DNA from: Kyrpidia spormannii
GTDB taxonomy: Bacteria > Bacillota > Bacilli > Kyrpidiales > Kyrpidiaceae
Direction of reading: 5' to 3'
Length of the DNA stretch: 64,000 nt
NCBI RefSeq assembly: GCF_002804065.1
Contig: NZ_CP024955.1
Coordinates: 2,356,001 to 2,420,000, forward strand
Shown: positions 1-8,884 of the stretch, piece after piece
How the letters are laid out: every line of letters starts with the position of its first letter
How positions within the stretch are numbered: position 1 is the stretch's first letter
The notes under the pieces: model-generated
What the model saw: the letters and a program-made list of their open reading frames with translations, nothing else
What the model was told of the DNA's origin: nothing
The model's database searches: none
Made by a program: the position numbers and the translations under genes

Positions 1-46
1 CGACAAACAGGAGACACCTACTGTACAGCAAGCACAGACATCAAAA

Positions 47-80
47 GACCGCGAGGTTTAATCCTTCGCGGCCTTTTTTT
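47..80 (+). terminator. Intrinsic terminator of an upstream gene
   Basis: A GC-rich stem (arms at 47-56 and 63-73, loop TTTAAT) is followed by seven T residues at 74-80. It is oriented to stop plus-strand transcription entering from outside the window. Only four A residues lie on the far side, so it is a weak terminator at best for queF. Confidence 0.8.
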
Positions 81-101
81 GTTCAACTCCGCCCTGTTGC
101 A

Positions 102-527
102 TCAACCACTGCGCCGCCGGGGCCAAGCAGGGGCAGCCAGGCTCTGGGCGACAGAGGGATCCGGCGTCCACCCTGGATCTTGGTAAACTGCCCTCACGGT
201 GGTGTAGATTCCCCCCCGGACATTGAACTCACCGATAACCTCCAACCAACGCGGCTGGGCCGCCGCAACAAAATCCTTCAGAATCCGGTTGGTCACGTCT
301 TCGTGAAAATGCCCTTCATCGCGAAAACTCCAGAGGTACAGTTTTAAAGATTTCAGCTCGACGATCGACGGCCCCGGAATATAGCGAAAATAGATCACGG
401 CAAAATCGGGTTGTCCGGTTTTCGGACACAGGGCTGTAAACTCCGGACACTCGATCCGGACTTCATAGTCCCGATCCGGGTGCGGGTTCGGTACGACTTC
501 CAGTTCTTTCGACGGTGTTGTCGACAA
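102..527 (-). CDS. queF: NADPH-dependent 7-cyano-7-deazaguanine reductase (preQ0 reductase)
   Basis: QueF reduces the nitrile preQ0 to the amine preQ1, a cytosolic step of queuosine tRNA modification. The 141-residue length fits the short YkvM-type unimodular QueF. The catalytic cysteine lies in the ALCPKTGQPDFA segment near residue 34, and the later SLKLYLWSFRDEG and HE stretch matches the family's substrate-binding region. The start is a TTG at 527 with an AAGGGGAAG SD about 5 bases before it. It lies 24 bases after pyrE, so gdh-pyrE-queF is probably one transcript. No other queuosine genes are in view. Confidence 0.93.
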   Translation of the reverse strand: MSTTPSKELEVVPNPHPDRDYEVRIECPEFTALCPKTGQPDFAVIYFRYIPGPSIVELKSLKLYLWSFRDEGHFHEDVTNRILKDFVAAAQPRWLEVIGEFNVRGGIYTTVRAVYQDPGWTPDPSVAQSLAAPAWPRRRSG

Positions 528-551
528 CGTTCTTCCCCTTCCCGTTTGGTC

Positions 552-1211
552 TCAGGAAAACTGTGGAGGGCGAGAGGGAGGCCAATGGTGTGGGTCTGAC
601 CTAAATTCCTCTAAAATCCTTCGCTGATCCTCGGTGACAAATCCACGCTCCGTGGCCAGCTCAATCAACGTGGAGTAATCGGTCAACGCAAACCACGGCA
701 CCCCGGCCCGGGCAAAGGCTTCCTTGGCTTCACGAAACTCATAGGTAACCACCGCCGCCACCCCCATGGGAACATAACCGACCTCCCGAAGGGCAGACAC
801 GGTACTGAGTGCGCTGCCTCCAGTGGAAATCAAATCTTCCACCACCACCGTTTTGGACCCCGCAGCAAGGCGTCCTTCAACCCGGTTGACGGTACCGTGT
901 CCCTTCGCTTTATCCCGGACGTATACCATGGGGAGACGAAGGCGATCGGCCACCCAGGCTGCATGGGGGATCCCCGCCGTGGCCGTGCCGGCCACTCCCT
1001 GCGCCTCCGGCCAGCGCCGGCGAATTTCTTCCACCATGGCGTCGGCAACAGCCTCCCGCACCCGGGGATACGAGATGATCAGACGGTTATCGCAATAAAT
1101 CGGCGAGCGGATCCCCGATGTCCAGACAAAAGGCTCCTCCGGGCGCAAGAATACAGCACCGATATCCAACAGATGCCCGGCGATCAACCGAGCCACCGAT
1201 TCCACGCCCAT
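552..1211 (-). CDS. pyrE: Orotate phosphoribosyltransferase
   Basis: PyrE joins orotate to PRPP to make OMP in de novo pyrimidine synthesis. The PRPP-binding loop VVVEDLISTGGSA is intact at about residue 125, and the flexible catalytic loop region (RDKAKGHG) is present. Two starts are possible: a GTG at 1223 overlapping gdh by 10 bases, or the ATG at 1211 just after the gdh stop, preceded by GGGTGGG. I prefer the ATG (219 residues). The gene sits apart from any pyr operon, behind glutamate dehydrogenase, so it is unlikely to share classical PyrR control here. Confidence 0.93.
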   Translation of the reverse strand: MGVESVARLIAGHLLDIGAVFLRPEEPFVWTSGIRSPIYCDNRLIISYPRVREAVADAMVEEIRRRWPEAQGVAGTATAGIPHAAWVADRLRLPMVYVRDKAKGHGTVNRVEGRLAAGSKTVVVEDLISTGGSALSTVSALREVGYVPMGVAAVVTYEFREAKEAFARAGVPWFALTDYSTLIELATERGFVTEDQRRILEEFRSDPHHWPPSRPPQFS

Positions 1212-1213
1212 CG

Positions 1214-2500
1214 TCAAACCCACCCGCGCAGTTGTACCGCTTCCGCCAACCGCCGAATCCCGACCATGTAGGCCGCCAACCGGGTATCAACCTGATGACT
1301 TTTCGCCATGCCCAACACTTTATGTACGGCTGCCACCATCATCTGGGCCAACCGCCGGTTCACTTCCTCCTCGGTCCAATAAAACCCCTGGTTGTTCTGC
1401 ACCCATTCAAAATACGAAACAGTTACCCCCCCGGCATTGGCCAAGATATCAGGAATCACGAGAATCCCTCGCCGGTCGAGAATGCGGGTCGCTTCCAGAG
1501 TCGTCGGGCCGTTCGCCGCTTCCACCACGATCCGGGCCCGAATCTGGTCGGCATTGTCTTCCCGGATCTGATTTTCAATCGCCGCGGGAATCAAGATATC
1601 GCATTCCTTTGTCAGCAATTCCTCGTTCGGGATGCGTTCATTCTTGAATAAGTTCGTCACCATGCCGAAAGAATCCCGGCGATCGAGCAAATGGGGAATA
1701 TCGAGGCCGTCGGGCTTATACAGCGCGCCCCCGGCGTCACTGATCCCCACCACCTTTGCCCCTTCTGCGTGCAAGATCTCTGCGACATGGCTACCCACAT
1801 TCCCGAATCCTTGGACGATCACCCGGGATCCAGCAAGTTCCATCCCGAGAGTCTTCGCCGCTTCCCGGGTTGCGATGACCACACCGAGAGCCGTGGCTTT
1901 CTCCCGCCCCCTCGAACCCCCGAGTACGATCGGTTTACCGCTGATAAAGGATGGAGAATCATATTCCCGGATCCGGCTGTATTCGTCGTACATCCAAGCC
2001 ATCACTTGGGCATTGGTGTACACATCCGGCGCCGGGATGTCCTTCGCGGGCCCGACAATCTGGCTCACCGCCCGGACATATCCCCGGGATAAACGTTCCA
2101 GTTCTCCCAAGGACATGGTCCGTGGATCACACACGATGCCACCTTTTCCCCCGCCGAAAGGCAGTTCAAAAATGCCTGCTTTCAGGGACATCCATAATGC
2201 CAGGGCCTTCACTTCCTCCTCGGTCACATCGGGGTGAAAGCGAATTCCCCCCTTGGTCGGGCCAACCGCATCATTATGTTGAACACGGTAACCGGTGAAC
2301 ACTTTCACTGAACCGTCATCCATGCGAACCGGGATGCGGACGGTTAAAACCCGCAGGGGTTCCCGAAGCAGCTCGTATGTGGCATCTGAATATCCGAGTT
2401 TCTTTAACGCTTGTTGAATGACCTCCTGAGTCGCCTCAAACAAACTGCGCGACACAGAGGGCATGCTGGCGCCTTGAATCAGTCGTTTTTGGGCCTTCAC
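1214..2500 (-). CDS. Glutamate dehydrogenase (GudB/RocG type)
   Basis: This 428-residue enzyme interconverts glutamate and 2-oxoglutarate plus ammonia. The substrate-lysine motif PFGGGKGGI, the GPAKDIPAPDVYT segment and the dinucleotide-binding VQGFGNVGSH of the Rossmann domain are all present, so it should be active. Length and sequence match the hexameric NAD-type enzymes of Bacillales. The start is a GTG at 2500 with a strong GGGGAGGGG SD. It is the first gene of a gdh-pyrE-queF run. RocG and GudB cannot be told apart from sequence alone, so no symbol is given. Confidence 0.95.
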   Translation of the reverse strand: MKAQKRLIQGASMPSVSRSLFEATQEVIQQALKKLGYSDATYELLREPLRVLTVRIPVRMDDGSVKVFTGYRVQHNDAVGPTKGGIRFHPDVTEEEVKALALWMSLKAGIFELPFGGGKGGIVCDPRTMSLGELERLSRGYVRAVSQIVGPAKDIPAPDVYTNAQVMAWMYDEYSRIREYDSPSFISGKPIVLGGSRGREKATALGVVIATREAAKTLGMELAGSRVIVQGFGNVGSHVAEILHAEGAKVVGISDAGGALYKPDGLDIPHLLDRRDSFGMVTNLFKNERIPNEELLTKECDILIPAAIENQIREDNADQIRARIVVEAANGPTTLEATRILDRRGILVIPDILANAGGVTVSYFEWVQNNQGFYWTEEEVNRRLAQMMVAAVHKVLGMAKSHQVDTRLAAYMVGIRRLAEAVQLRGWV

Positions 2501-2609
2501 GATGTCCCCTCCCCACGCCGCTCTCCTCTTGATGCGAGAGGCCGCCCCTCTCGTTTCCCATTATAATCGAAAAAAGCGAAAGGACGCGAGAGAGCGCCGG
2601 GGGCGGGGG

Positions 2610-2822
2610 TCAAAAGCGCCCCCTCCGCAGCTCCAACCCATCCCCTGTAATGGACCATTCTACCGGATCGCCGGGTTCAATTCCGAGGGCCTTCATCACC
2701 GGCTCAGGCAGATGCACCGCCCCCTCCTCGTCCACGCCCAGAATCCACCCTTCCAGCTCTTCACGAGGTTCATTTTTCATCGTTCTCACCGCCCGCGCGT
2801 TCAAATGGTCGTCCATCGTCAT
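2610..2822 (-). CDS. AbrB/SpoVT-like DNA-binding domain small protein
   Basis: A 70-residue protein. Residues about 26-67 look like the swapped-hairpin AbrB/MazE fold: a beta strand (WILGVDEEGAVHLP), then the helix PVMKALGIEPGDPVEW and a closing strand GDGLELRR. Such proteins are transcription regulators or antitoxins. No toxin gene follows, so I favour a regulator. The start ATG at 2822 has GAGGA close upstream; an internal ATG at 2780 is an alternative. The target is unknown. Confidence 0.65.
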   Translation of the reverse strand: MTMDDHLNARAVRTMKNEPREELEGWILGVDEEGAVHLPEPVMKALGIEPGDPVEWSITGDGLELRRGRF

Positions 2823-2916
2823 TTATATCCTCGGGGTTTGTTCCTCATACAAGTTTGGTCTGAGCCGCGCGGGTTGGAAACCCGCCCAGGTGGCATGATA
2901 TAGATACGCGACCCCA

Positions 2917-3111
2917 CTACGGCCTGCCCGAGCGGGGCGAGTCGTCGGAGAAGGGGGAATCGGGATTCGCCTTCGCACTTTGTCGCAACTCCGGGCGGGG
3001 GCAAAGAAGACCCTCTTGTTTCCAATCCCTTTGCCAACGAAACGGGCGAACCGGACAGTCGGGATGCGTGAACCAATGAATGGGACAGTCGTAGCGGTCA
3101 ATACAAGACAT
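2917..3111 (-). CDS. Possible small cysteine-containing protein
   Basis: A 64-codon frame begins at ATG 3111 with a textbook GAGGAGG SD nine bases upstream. That is the main argument that it is real. The N-terminal half carries four cysteines (C3, C9, C19, C37) with several aromatic residues, and the C-terminal half is Ser/Pro-rich and may be disordered. I do not recognise a family. It points away from codY, so the two would share the 3112-3347 intergenic region. Overlapping frames at the same place have no comparable SD. Confidence 0.4.
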   Translation of the reverse strand: MSCIDRYDCPIHWFTHPDCPVRPFRWQRDWKQEGLLCPRPELRQSAKANPDSPFSDDSPRSGRP

Positions 3112-3226
3112 CGGCCTCAACCTCCTCGCAGGTTCCTCGTCATGAGATCCTTAGGACAATTTGATGTCATCGTATAGCGGCGCAGAAAATTGTACACAAT
3201 ATATTCAAATTCATTTTGTCGATTTG

Positions 3227-3235
3227 TGTTATAAT
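3227..3235 (+). promoter_or_regulatory. Extended -10 promoter of codY
   Basis: TGT-TATAAT is an exact extended -10 element (TGnTATAAT) at 3227-3235, about 110 bases before the codY start. The surrounding region is AT-rich, unlike the rest of the window. No convincing -35 is present at 16-18 bases, as is common for extended -10 promoters. Confidence 0.6.
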
Positions 3236-3347
3236 ACTGTATGAAATCGTTGGCGCGAAGTCTTCAAGACTTTCGATAGATCGGGCTTGTATCTCCCCCG
3301 ACACTTCGCCGAAAAGAAAATGAGATTTTATAAAGGAGTGGATCACA

Positions 3348-4130
3348 GTGGGTAGCATGTTGGAAAAGGTTCATCGAATGAACGTGCTGTTGCAGAAATC
3401 GGCAGCCGAGTCCATTGATTTTAAAGAGATGTCGGAACTCCTGAGTGAAACCTTGCGGGCCAACGTCTACGTGGTCAGCAAAAGCGGCAAGATTCTGGGT
3501 TACGGCATGGCCGAGTACGCCCTGACTGCGGAATGGGAACGCATCATGAATGTCGACGGGCGGTTCCCCGGCGCATTCAACGACACATTGCTCAGCTTCA
3601 GCGAAACGGCGGTCAACCTTCAGAACAAAGAGAAGCTATATGTGTTTTCCGAAGAAGAAAACGAGACGTTCCGTCAGAAGAACATCATGATCGTTCCGGT
3701 GGTCGGCGGGGGAGAACGCCTGGGAACGATGTTGCTTGCCCGACTGGATCGAAAGTTTACCGACGAAGACATTATCTTGGCGGAATACGCCGCAACCATC
3801 GTGGCCATGGAGATTCTTCGCGCGAAACAGATTCAGCGGCAGGAGGAAGCCCGCAAGCGCATGATGGCGCAACTCGCTTTCGATAACCTGTCGTATTCCG
3901 AAGTGCAGGCGGTCATGTCGATCATGAACGCGCTCAAGGGCGACGACGGCGTGATCGTAGCCAGCCGAGTGGCCGACGAAGGCGGGATCACCCGCTCCGT
4001 AGTGGTCAACGCCGTGCGCAAACTTCAAAGCGCCGGTTTGGTGGACAGTCGGTCCCTCGGGATGAAGGGGACCTATCTGCGCATCCTCAATCCCTTTTTG
4101 CGGGACGTGCTGAGAAAAGCTGTGGTCTGA
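3348..4130 (+). CDS. codY: GTP-sensing global transcription repressor CodY
   Basis: CodY represses stationary-phase, amino-acid and nutrient-uptake genes when GTP and branched-chain amino acids are abundant. The 260-residue length is typical. The N-terminal GAF sensor covers about residues 1-155. The C-terminal winged helix has the near-invariant DNA-recognition stretch ASRVADEGGITRSVVVNA followed by KLQSAG and SRSLGMKGTYL. The start is a GTG at 3348 with AAAGGAG nine bases upstream; ATG 3357 is less well placed. In many Bacillales codY closes a xerC-clpQ-clpY operon; here it stands alone with its own promoter. The nearby leuCD pair is a plausible target. Confidence 0.97.
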   Translation: MGSMLEKVHRMNVLLQKSAAESIDFKEMSELLSETLRANVYVVSKSGKILGYGMAEYALTAEWERIMNVDGRFPGAFNDTLLSFSETAVNLQNKEKLYVFSEEENETFRQKNIMIVPVVGGGERLGTMLLARLDRKFTDEDIILAEYAATIVAMEILRAKQIQRQEEARKRMMAQLAFDNLSYSEVQAVMSIMNALKGDDGVIVASRVADEGGITRSVVVNAVRKLQSAGLVDSRSLGMKGTYLRILNPFLRDVLRKAVV

Positions 4131-4284
4131 ACCGACCCGCAAAAAACTCCATCTCTATCCTATGAGCGGGGCGCCGGGATCATCCCAGCGTCCCGCCTAT
4201 TTAAAGCCGGAAACCCCGCAGCAGACCGGTGCGCCGAGGCTTGACATGCGCAGGGACAGCCCGCCGATCCTGCCCGCGGGGAGA

Positions 4285-5895
4285 TCAAGAACCTCGACTC
4301 ACCCGGAAAACCACATAGTCCCCATCCCCCACCTGGGTTCCTGGAGAAGGCATTTGGTCGATGACCGTGCCTTTTGGCCGATCCGAGGATACGATTTCAT
4401 ACCGATAGTGGATGCCGAGGGTAAGCAATTGAGATTGCGCCTGATCCAACGTGAGACCGGTAAGATCCGGCACCGTTTTGGCACCCGGACCAGGTGTGGC
4501 CCCGGGAGACGCCGATCCACCTGGCGTTGTCGTCCCAGTCGAACCGGAGGTGGACGCGCCCGACCCTTGTGTTGAATTGCCGGACTCCGGACTGGAGGCC
4601 GGTCCTGCCGCCGCTGAGCCGGGAGAGTTCGGGGGGACCGCCACCTGAAGATGAACCACCCGGTCGGGTTTGACAGCTTTTCCGGCATACGGGTCTTGAC
4701 CGATCACCGTCCCGGGAGGCTGGGTGCTGGCCTGGGGCTCTTTCACCACCTTCGAAGGATCAAGCCCGGCCTGGACCAGGGCTCCCAAGGCGTCATCGTA
4801 GGACTTCCCCACGACAAAAGGCATCGTCGCATCCCCCGGCCCCCGCATAAACACCGAGTAGGCCAGACTCGCTCCGCCCACAACGGCCAGGATGGCGACC
4901 ATCAGCACCATGGCTGCCCGGGACCAGTGAAACCGGTGCATCCACCCGGCCACTCCCGGACGGGGCACCGCCCGGGCAGCGCCGGCAATACGAGTTTCGC
5001 CCCGGCCTGTGCCTCTTTTTGTCGAGAACGGTCTGCCCCGCCCAAACGCCATCGCCCGCACTTGAGCCCAGGGGTTGGGAGTGCCGCCGCTAGGGCGAAT
5101 TCCCTTCCCGGCCGGGCGGTTTGAAGCTTCCCCGACACCGGCTTTTTTCGGGGAAAACGTAGGGGCCGAAACCATCGCGGACGACGAGCCGTCGAGAAGC
5201 TCCGAAGGTGCTTCGCGAAAAACATCTTTAAGCCCGCGCACGCAGGTTTCGAGGTCGGAAAACTGCAAGGCCGGGTCCTGGGAGACTGCCCGCAACCACC
5301 AATGGCCAAAGGCCTGAATCCACAGTGGCGGGATTTGGCCATTTAAGCTTTCCTCAAGCACTTCCCACTGCAAAGGGGCATCCGGGTTTCCGGTCGCCAG
5401 CCGCACAGCCGTATGGGCCAGCTCCCGGGGGAGATAGTTGTTCCCCGCCCCCAGTCCGTAAAACACAACCCCTCCTTCCGGCCGAAGCCAAATCCAGCGG
5501 GGGTCCAGGGACACGCCCCGAAGGCCGGCCCGATTCCACTCTACAGCCGCCTCTCCGAGTTGCGCCAATCTCGACAACCACGTTTCGGTACTCCCCGACG
5601 CAGACTTCCACGCCCGCCAAAAGGGTTGTCCCGCCACGCGCCCGTACACCACGTACACCGTCCCGGCGTCTAGACCCACATCATAGATATCCGGCCGGGA
5701 AGGCCAACTCCCGCCTGCGGCCGCGCGAATATCCCGCAGCAGATTCTCCCGGTCTTCGTCGGGCATTCCGGGAAACACCGCCAGAGCCACCGGGCGGTGA
5801 AGCGAACGATCCCACCCCAGGTGCAATTGCCCTTTTTGCGTCGATCCGACCATCTCCTGAGATTCGTATCGCTCGCCCCAGACAAGATTCACCAT
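4285..5895 (-). CDS. Membrane pseudokinase with two extracellular PASTA domains
   Basis: The architecture is that of a PrkC-like Ser/Thr kinase. Residues about 5-225 form a kinase-like intracellular domain, followed by a basic linker, one membrane helix (about 327-349), PASTA 1 (about 357-420), a Ser/Gly/Thr/Pro-rich spacer and PASTA 2 (about 474-533). PASTA domains bind peptidoglycan fragments. The catalytic residues are gone: the VAIK lysine is alanine (VALAVF), the HRD-loop Asp aligns with Ser and its Asn with Trp (LRGVSLDPRWIW), and the DFG Asp aligns with Gly (FYGLG). I therefore call a pseudokinase, perhaps a wall-sensing scaffold. Start ATG 5895 is preferred, with GGGAGGGGG six bases upstream, over ATG 5919. 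No phosphatase gene is adjacent. Confidence 0.8.
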   Translation of the reverse strand: MVNLVWGERYESQEMVGSTQKGQLHLGWDRSLHRPVALAVFPGMPDEDRENLLRDIRAAAGGSWPSRPDIYDVGLDAGTVYVVYGRVAGQPFWRAWKSASGSTETWLSRLAQLGEAAVEWNRAGLRGVSLDPRWIWLRPEGGVVFYGLGAGNNYLPRELAHTAVRLATGNPDAPLQWEVLEESLNGQIPPLWIQAFGHWWLRAVSQDPALQFSDLETCVRGLKDVFREAPSELLDGSSSAMVSAPTFSPKKAGVGEASNRPAGKGIRPSGGTPNPWAQVRAMAFGRGRPFSTKRGTGRGETRIAGAARAVPRPGVAGWMHRFHWSRAAMVLMVAILAVVGGASLAYSVFMRGPGDATMPFVVGKSYDDALGALVQAGLDPSKVVKEPQASTQPPGTVIGQDPYAGKAVKPDRVVHLQVAVPPNSPGSAAAGPASSPESGNSTQGSGASTSGSTGTTTPGGSASPGATPGPGAKTVPDLTGLTLDQAQSQLLTLGIHYRYEIVSSDRPKGTVIDQMPSPGTQVGDGDYVVFRVSRGS

Positions 5896-6074
5896 GGGGT
5901 TCCCCCTCCCACTGATCATCCATCCCTATCCTACTGGTATTCGAAGGTCGAGGTTATTTTCGGGCCGTCCAGCCGCCGGTCACCCACCCACCTATTCCTT
6001 TTCTTCGACAAACGGTGAAAATCGTGATACACATAATAGTATAGTCCCAACCGGGCTCAAGGAGGGTGCGACCA

Positions 6075-7475
6075 TTGCCAAAAACGCTGTTCGACAAAAT
6101 TTGGGAACGCCACGTGGTGGACGCGGAACCGGGGAAACCGGCTCTCTTGTACATTGACCTGCACCTCGTCCACGAGGTGACATCCCCCCAGGCTTTTGAA
6201 GGACTCCGTCTCGCCGGGCGGCGGGTTCGACGGCCGGATTTGACTTTCGCTGTGGTGGATCACAACGTGCCGACCACCGATCGAAGCCTGCCCATCGCCG
6301 ACCCCATCGCCGCCGAGCAGATCCGGACCCTCGAAAAGAATTGCCAGGAATTTGGCATTCGCCTGTGGAATCTGCACGATGCCGAGCAAGGCATCGTCCA
6401 TGTAATCGGACCTGAACTCGGCTTGACGCTGCCCGGGAAGACGATCGTTTGCGGAGACAGCCACACTTCCACTCACGGGGCTTTCGGAGCCCTGGCCTTC
6501 GGAATCGGGACCAGCGAAGTGGAGCACGTCCTGGCCACAGGGTGTCTGCCCCAAAACAAACCCCGCACCACCGAGGTGCGGTTGGTGGGCCGCCGTCAGC
6601 GAGGGGTATCCGCCAAAGACGTTATCCTCGCCCTCATCGCCAAGTACGGCACCGATTTTGCCACCGGTACCGTGATCGAGTATCGGGGCGAGGCGATCCG
6701 AGACATGTCTATGGAAGAGCGAATGACGATATGCAACATGTCGATCGAAGCCGGCGCCCGGGCAGGACTGATCGCCCCGGATGAAACCACGTTCAATTAT
6801 ATCCGTGGCCGCCGATTCGCTCCCCGGGGTGAGGCGTGGGACGCCGCCCTGCGGGATTGGAGGGAATTGTACACGGACCCCGGAGCGTCCTTTGATCAAT
6901 CGGTGGAGCTGGATGTCTCGTCCTTAGCCCCCCAAGTCACGTGGGGTACGAATCCCGGAATGGGAACGGACGTGACCGGGGTCGTTCCGAGCCCGGAAGA
7001 CTTTGAAGATGAAAGCCGCCGCCGGGCGGTGGAGCGGGCCTTGGAGTACATGGATTTGAAACCGGGAACCCCCATCACATCCATCCAAATCGACCGGGTG
7101 TTTATCGGCTCGTGCACGAACAGCCGGATTGAGGATTTGCGGGCGGCCGCCCGGATCGTGAAGGGGCACAAAGTGGCCCCCCATGTGAAAGCCATGGTGG
7201 TCCCGGGCTCAGGCCTCGTCAAGCGGCAAGCGGAAAAGGAAGGTTTGGACGTCATTTTCAAAGAAGCGGGCTTTGAATGGCGAGAGGCGGGTTGCAGCAT
7301 GTGCCTCGGCATGAATCCGGATATTTTACAGCCCGGAGAACGGTGCGCGTCCACGTCCAACCGGAATTTTGAAGGACGTCAAGGCCGAGGCGGCCGAACT
7401 CACCTGGTCGGTCCGGAGATGGCAGCGGCCGCGGCTGTGGCCGGCCATTTTGTCGATGTGCGGAATTGGTTATAA
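6075..7475 (+). CDS. leuC: 3-isopropylmalate dehydratase, large subunit
   Basis: LeuC and LeuD form isopropylmalate isomerase of leucine synthesis. This aconitase-family subunit carries the 4Fe-4S cluster. The ligands are in IGSCTNSR and the CSMCLGMN pair near the C-terminus, and HTSTHGAFG is also intact. The start is a TTG at 6075 ([10 protein letters not shown], the usual LeuC beginning), with AAGGAGG nine bases upstream; an in-frame GTG at 6066 overlaps that SD and is unlikely. It is followed by leuD after 35 bases. leuA and leuB are not in the window. Confidence 0.96.
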   Translation: MPKTLFDKIWERHVVDAEPGKPALLYIDLHLVHEVTSPQAFEGLRLAGRRVRRPDLTFAVVDHNVPTTDRSLPIADPIAAEQIRTLEKNCQEFGIRLWNLHDAEQGIVHVIGPELGLTLPGKTIVCGDSHTSTHGAFGALAFGIGTSEVEHVLATGCLPQNKPRTTEVRLVGRRQRGVSAKDVILALIAKYGTDFATGTVIEYRGEAIRDMSMEERMTICNMSIEAGARAGLIAPDETTFNYIRGRRFAPRGEAWDAALRDWRELYTDPGASFDQSVELDVSSLAPQVTWGTNPGMGTDVTGVVPSPEDFEDESRRRAVERALEYMDLKPGTPITSIQIDRVFIGSCTNSRIEDLRAAARIVKGHKVAPHVKAMVVPGSGLVKRQAEKEGLDVIFKEAGFEWREAGCSMCLGMNPDILQPGERCASTSNRNFEGRQGRGGRTHLVGPEMAAAAAVAGHFVDVRNWL

Positions 7476-7510
7476 TTCCAATCTGAAACCAAAAGGGAAG
7501 GCGGGAGAAT

Positions 7511-8125
7511 ATGGAGCCGTTTGTTCGCCATGAGGGCCTGGTCCTGCCCTTGGACCGGGTGAACGTGGACACCGACCAGATCATTCCCAAACAGTTTCTG
7601 AAACGCATCCAGAGGACGGGATTCGGTCAATTCCTGTTTTACGACTGGCGGTTCCGGGAGGATGGATCCCCGGACCCGGAGTTCATCCTCAATCAGCCGC
7701 AGTATCGGGAGGCGTCGATCCTTTTGGCCCGGGACAATTTTGGCTGCGGGTCTTCCCGGGAGCACGCCCCTTGGGCGCTGAAGGATTACGGGTTTCGGGT
7801 GATTATCGCCCCTTCCTTCGCCGATATTTTTTATAATAATTGCTTCAAAAATGGTCTGTTGCCGCTGGTTCTTCCCGGTGAGGCCGTGAACCACCTGTTT
7901 GACGAGGCGGGGCGGATGCCGGGCGGCTATCGGTTGACGGTGGATCTGGAATCCCAGGAGGTGCGGGACGACCGGGGGTGGCGGATGAGGTTCGAAATCG
8001 ATCCCTTCCGGCGGGAATCGCTGCTCAAGGGGTTGGACGACATCGGTATGACTTTGGAGAAAGAGGATCGAATCGCCGGGTATGAGCGAGGGATGCCCGG
8101 GTATTTGATTCCGCGGGAAGCCTGA
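7511..8125 (+). CDS. leuD: 3-isopropylmalate dehydratase, small subunit
   Basis: The 204-residue swivel-domain partner of LeuC completes the active site of isopropylmalate isomerase. Conserved family features are the [11 protein letters not shown] start region, the [15 protein letters not shown] signature and the [17 protein letters not shown] segment. The start ATG at 7511 follows a GGGAAGGCGGGAG SD. It is cotranscribed with leuC, and the operon ends at the hairpin at 8143-8165. Confidence 0.96.
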   Translation: MEPFVRHEGLVLPLDRVNVDTDQIIPKQFLKRIQRTGFGQFLFYDWRFREDGSPDPEFILNQPQYREASILLARDNFGCGSSREHAPWALKDYGFRVIIAPSFADIFYNNCFKNGLLPLVLPGEAVNHLFDEAGRMPGGYRLTVDLESQEVRDDRGWRMRFEIDPFRRESLLKGLDDIGMTLEKEDRIAGYERGMPGYLIPREA

Positions 8126-8134
8126 CTGGCGGCA

Positions 8135-8167
8135 CAAAAAGGCCCGGGGAGCCATTGCTCCCGGGTT
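8135..8167. terminator. Shared terminator between leuD and the coat protein gene
   Basis: The arms CCCGGGGAGC and GCTCCCGGG (8143-8152 and 8157-8165) enclose a four-base loop. On the minus strand the stem runs into five T residues (plus-strand A at 8136-8140), a good terminator for the coat gene. On the plus strand only TTT follows, so it is weaker for leuCD. Confidence 0.75.
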
Positions 8168-8199
8168 TCGGCGCCCCGGCACCTCGTTTGTGCCCCAGC

Positions 8200-8775
8200 T
8201 TATTGGTAGGCGGGTTGTACCGGGCCCGCCTGCTGGCCGATCGGCTGGTAGGTGTGCAACAAAGTTTGGGCGGTCTTGTCCAGCAGGGTGGGCACTTGGT
8301 ACCACCCTTTTTGATTCATGAACAAGAAGGTTTCGTACGCTTGTTGGGCACAGGTGACCGCTCCGTTCACCATCATCTGGCGCAAGTTGGGGTCGGCGCA
8401 CTCCAGGGCGGCCTGCATATGATTGCGGGCGGAGTTTTTGTGGGCGGACAGCACCGCACCGGCAATCTGCTGATCATTGAAAGACGTCACCCCGGTCTGG
8501 GGAGATACCGGAGAGGGCTGACGAAGCCCGTAGGCGATTTGCTGGGGCTGCGCCAGGCGCATATCCGGCTGATGGGGTGTTGCCGCCTTATAGGTATGCG
8601 TATAGTTGACCATTTCATTGTAGGCCGCCACCGCCGATTGGATGTGGCGCTCGATCATTTGCCTCAGACTCTGATCCTGGCACTGACGGGCATAAAAAGA
8701 AAAATGTTCAATCTGCGACCGGGTTTCATTGAGGATTTCATGGGTCTCCATAGCTTCGTGGGCACCGTAGGGCAT
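8200..8775 (-). CDS. CotF-family spore coat protein
   Basis: A 191-residue protein with two helical coat-F repeats. The first (about residues 5-75) contains HEILNETRSQIEHFSFYARQ and ends in VAAYNEMVNY. The second (about 105-175) contains AGAVLSAHKNSARNHMQAALE, then RQMMVNGAVTCAQQAYE. These are typical ferritin-like-helix coat-F signatures of Bacillales spore coats. A Gln/Pro-rich segment links the halves. Start ATG 8775 has AAGGAGGAATCCAC before it; upstream in-frame codons lack an SD. It is monocistronic with its own terminator, so mother-cell sigma factor control is likely but not visible. Confidence 0.85.
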   Translation of the reverse strand: MPYGAHEAMETHEILNETRSQIEHFSFYARQCQDQSLRQMIERHIQSAVAAYNEMVNYTHTYKAATPHQPDMRLAQPQQIAYGLRQPSPVSPQTGVTSFNDQQIAGAVLSAHKNSARNHMQAALECADPNLRQMMVNGAVTCAQQAYETFLFMNQKGWYQVPTLLDKTAQTLLHTYQPIGQQAGPVQPAYQ

Positions 8776-8884
8776 GTGGATTCCTCCTTGGCTGAGATCT
8801 TGTTCCTCCCGTAGCATGGCATGGAAAGGAAGCCTTTATGCACCCCATGTCGGACTCGCCCCCCGGTGCCCGAAACCGCCTGCC

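Noticed and set aside
2560-2565. TATAAT on the minus strand upstream of glutamate dehydrogenase
   Set aside because: Probably the -10 of that gene, but no -35 or extended -10 supports it, so it is not listed as a promoter.
3183-3191. Half of a CodY box (CAGAAAATT) upstream of codY
   Set aside because: The left half AATTTTC is missing, so autoregulation cannot be claimed.
6057-6899. 280-codon open frame on the minus strand
   Set aside because: It lies antisense to leuC, which is fully supported by motifs and SD. GC-rich codon use leaves long open antisense frames; no protein features seen.
7400-8401. 333-codon open frame on the minus strand
   Set aside because: It covers leuD, the terminator and part of the coat gene; composition is that of an antisense frame.
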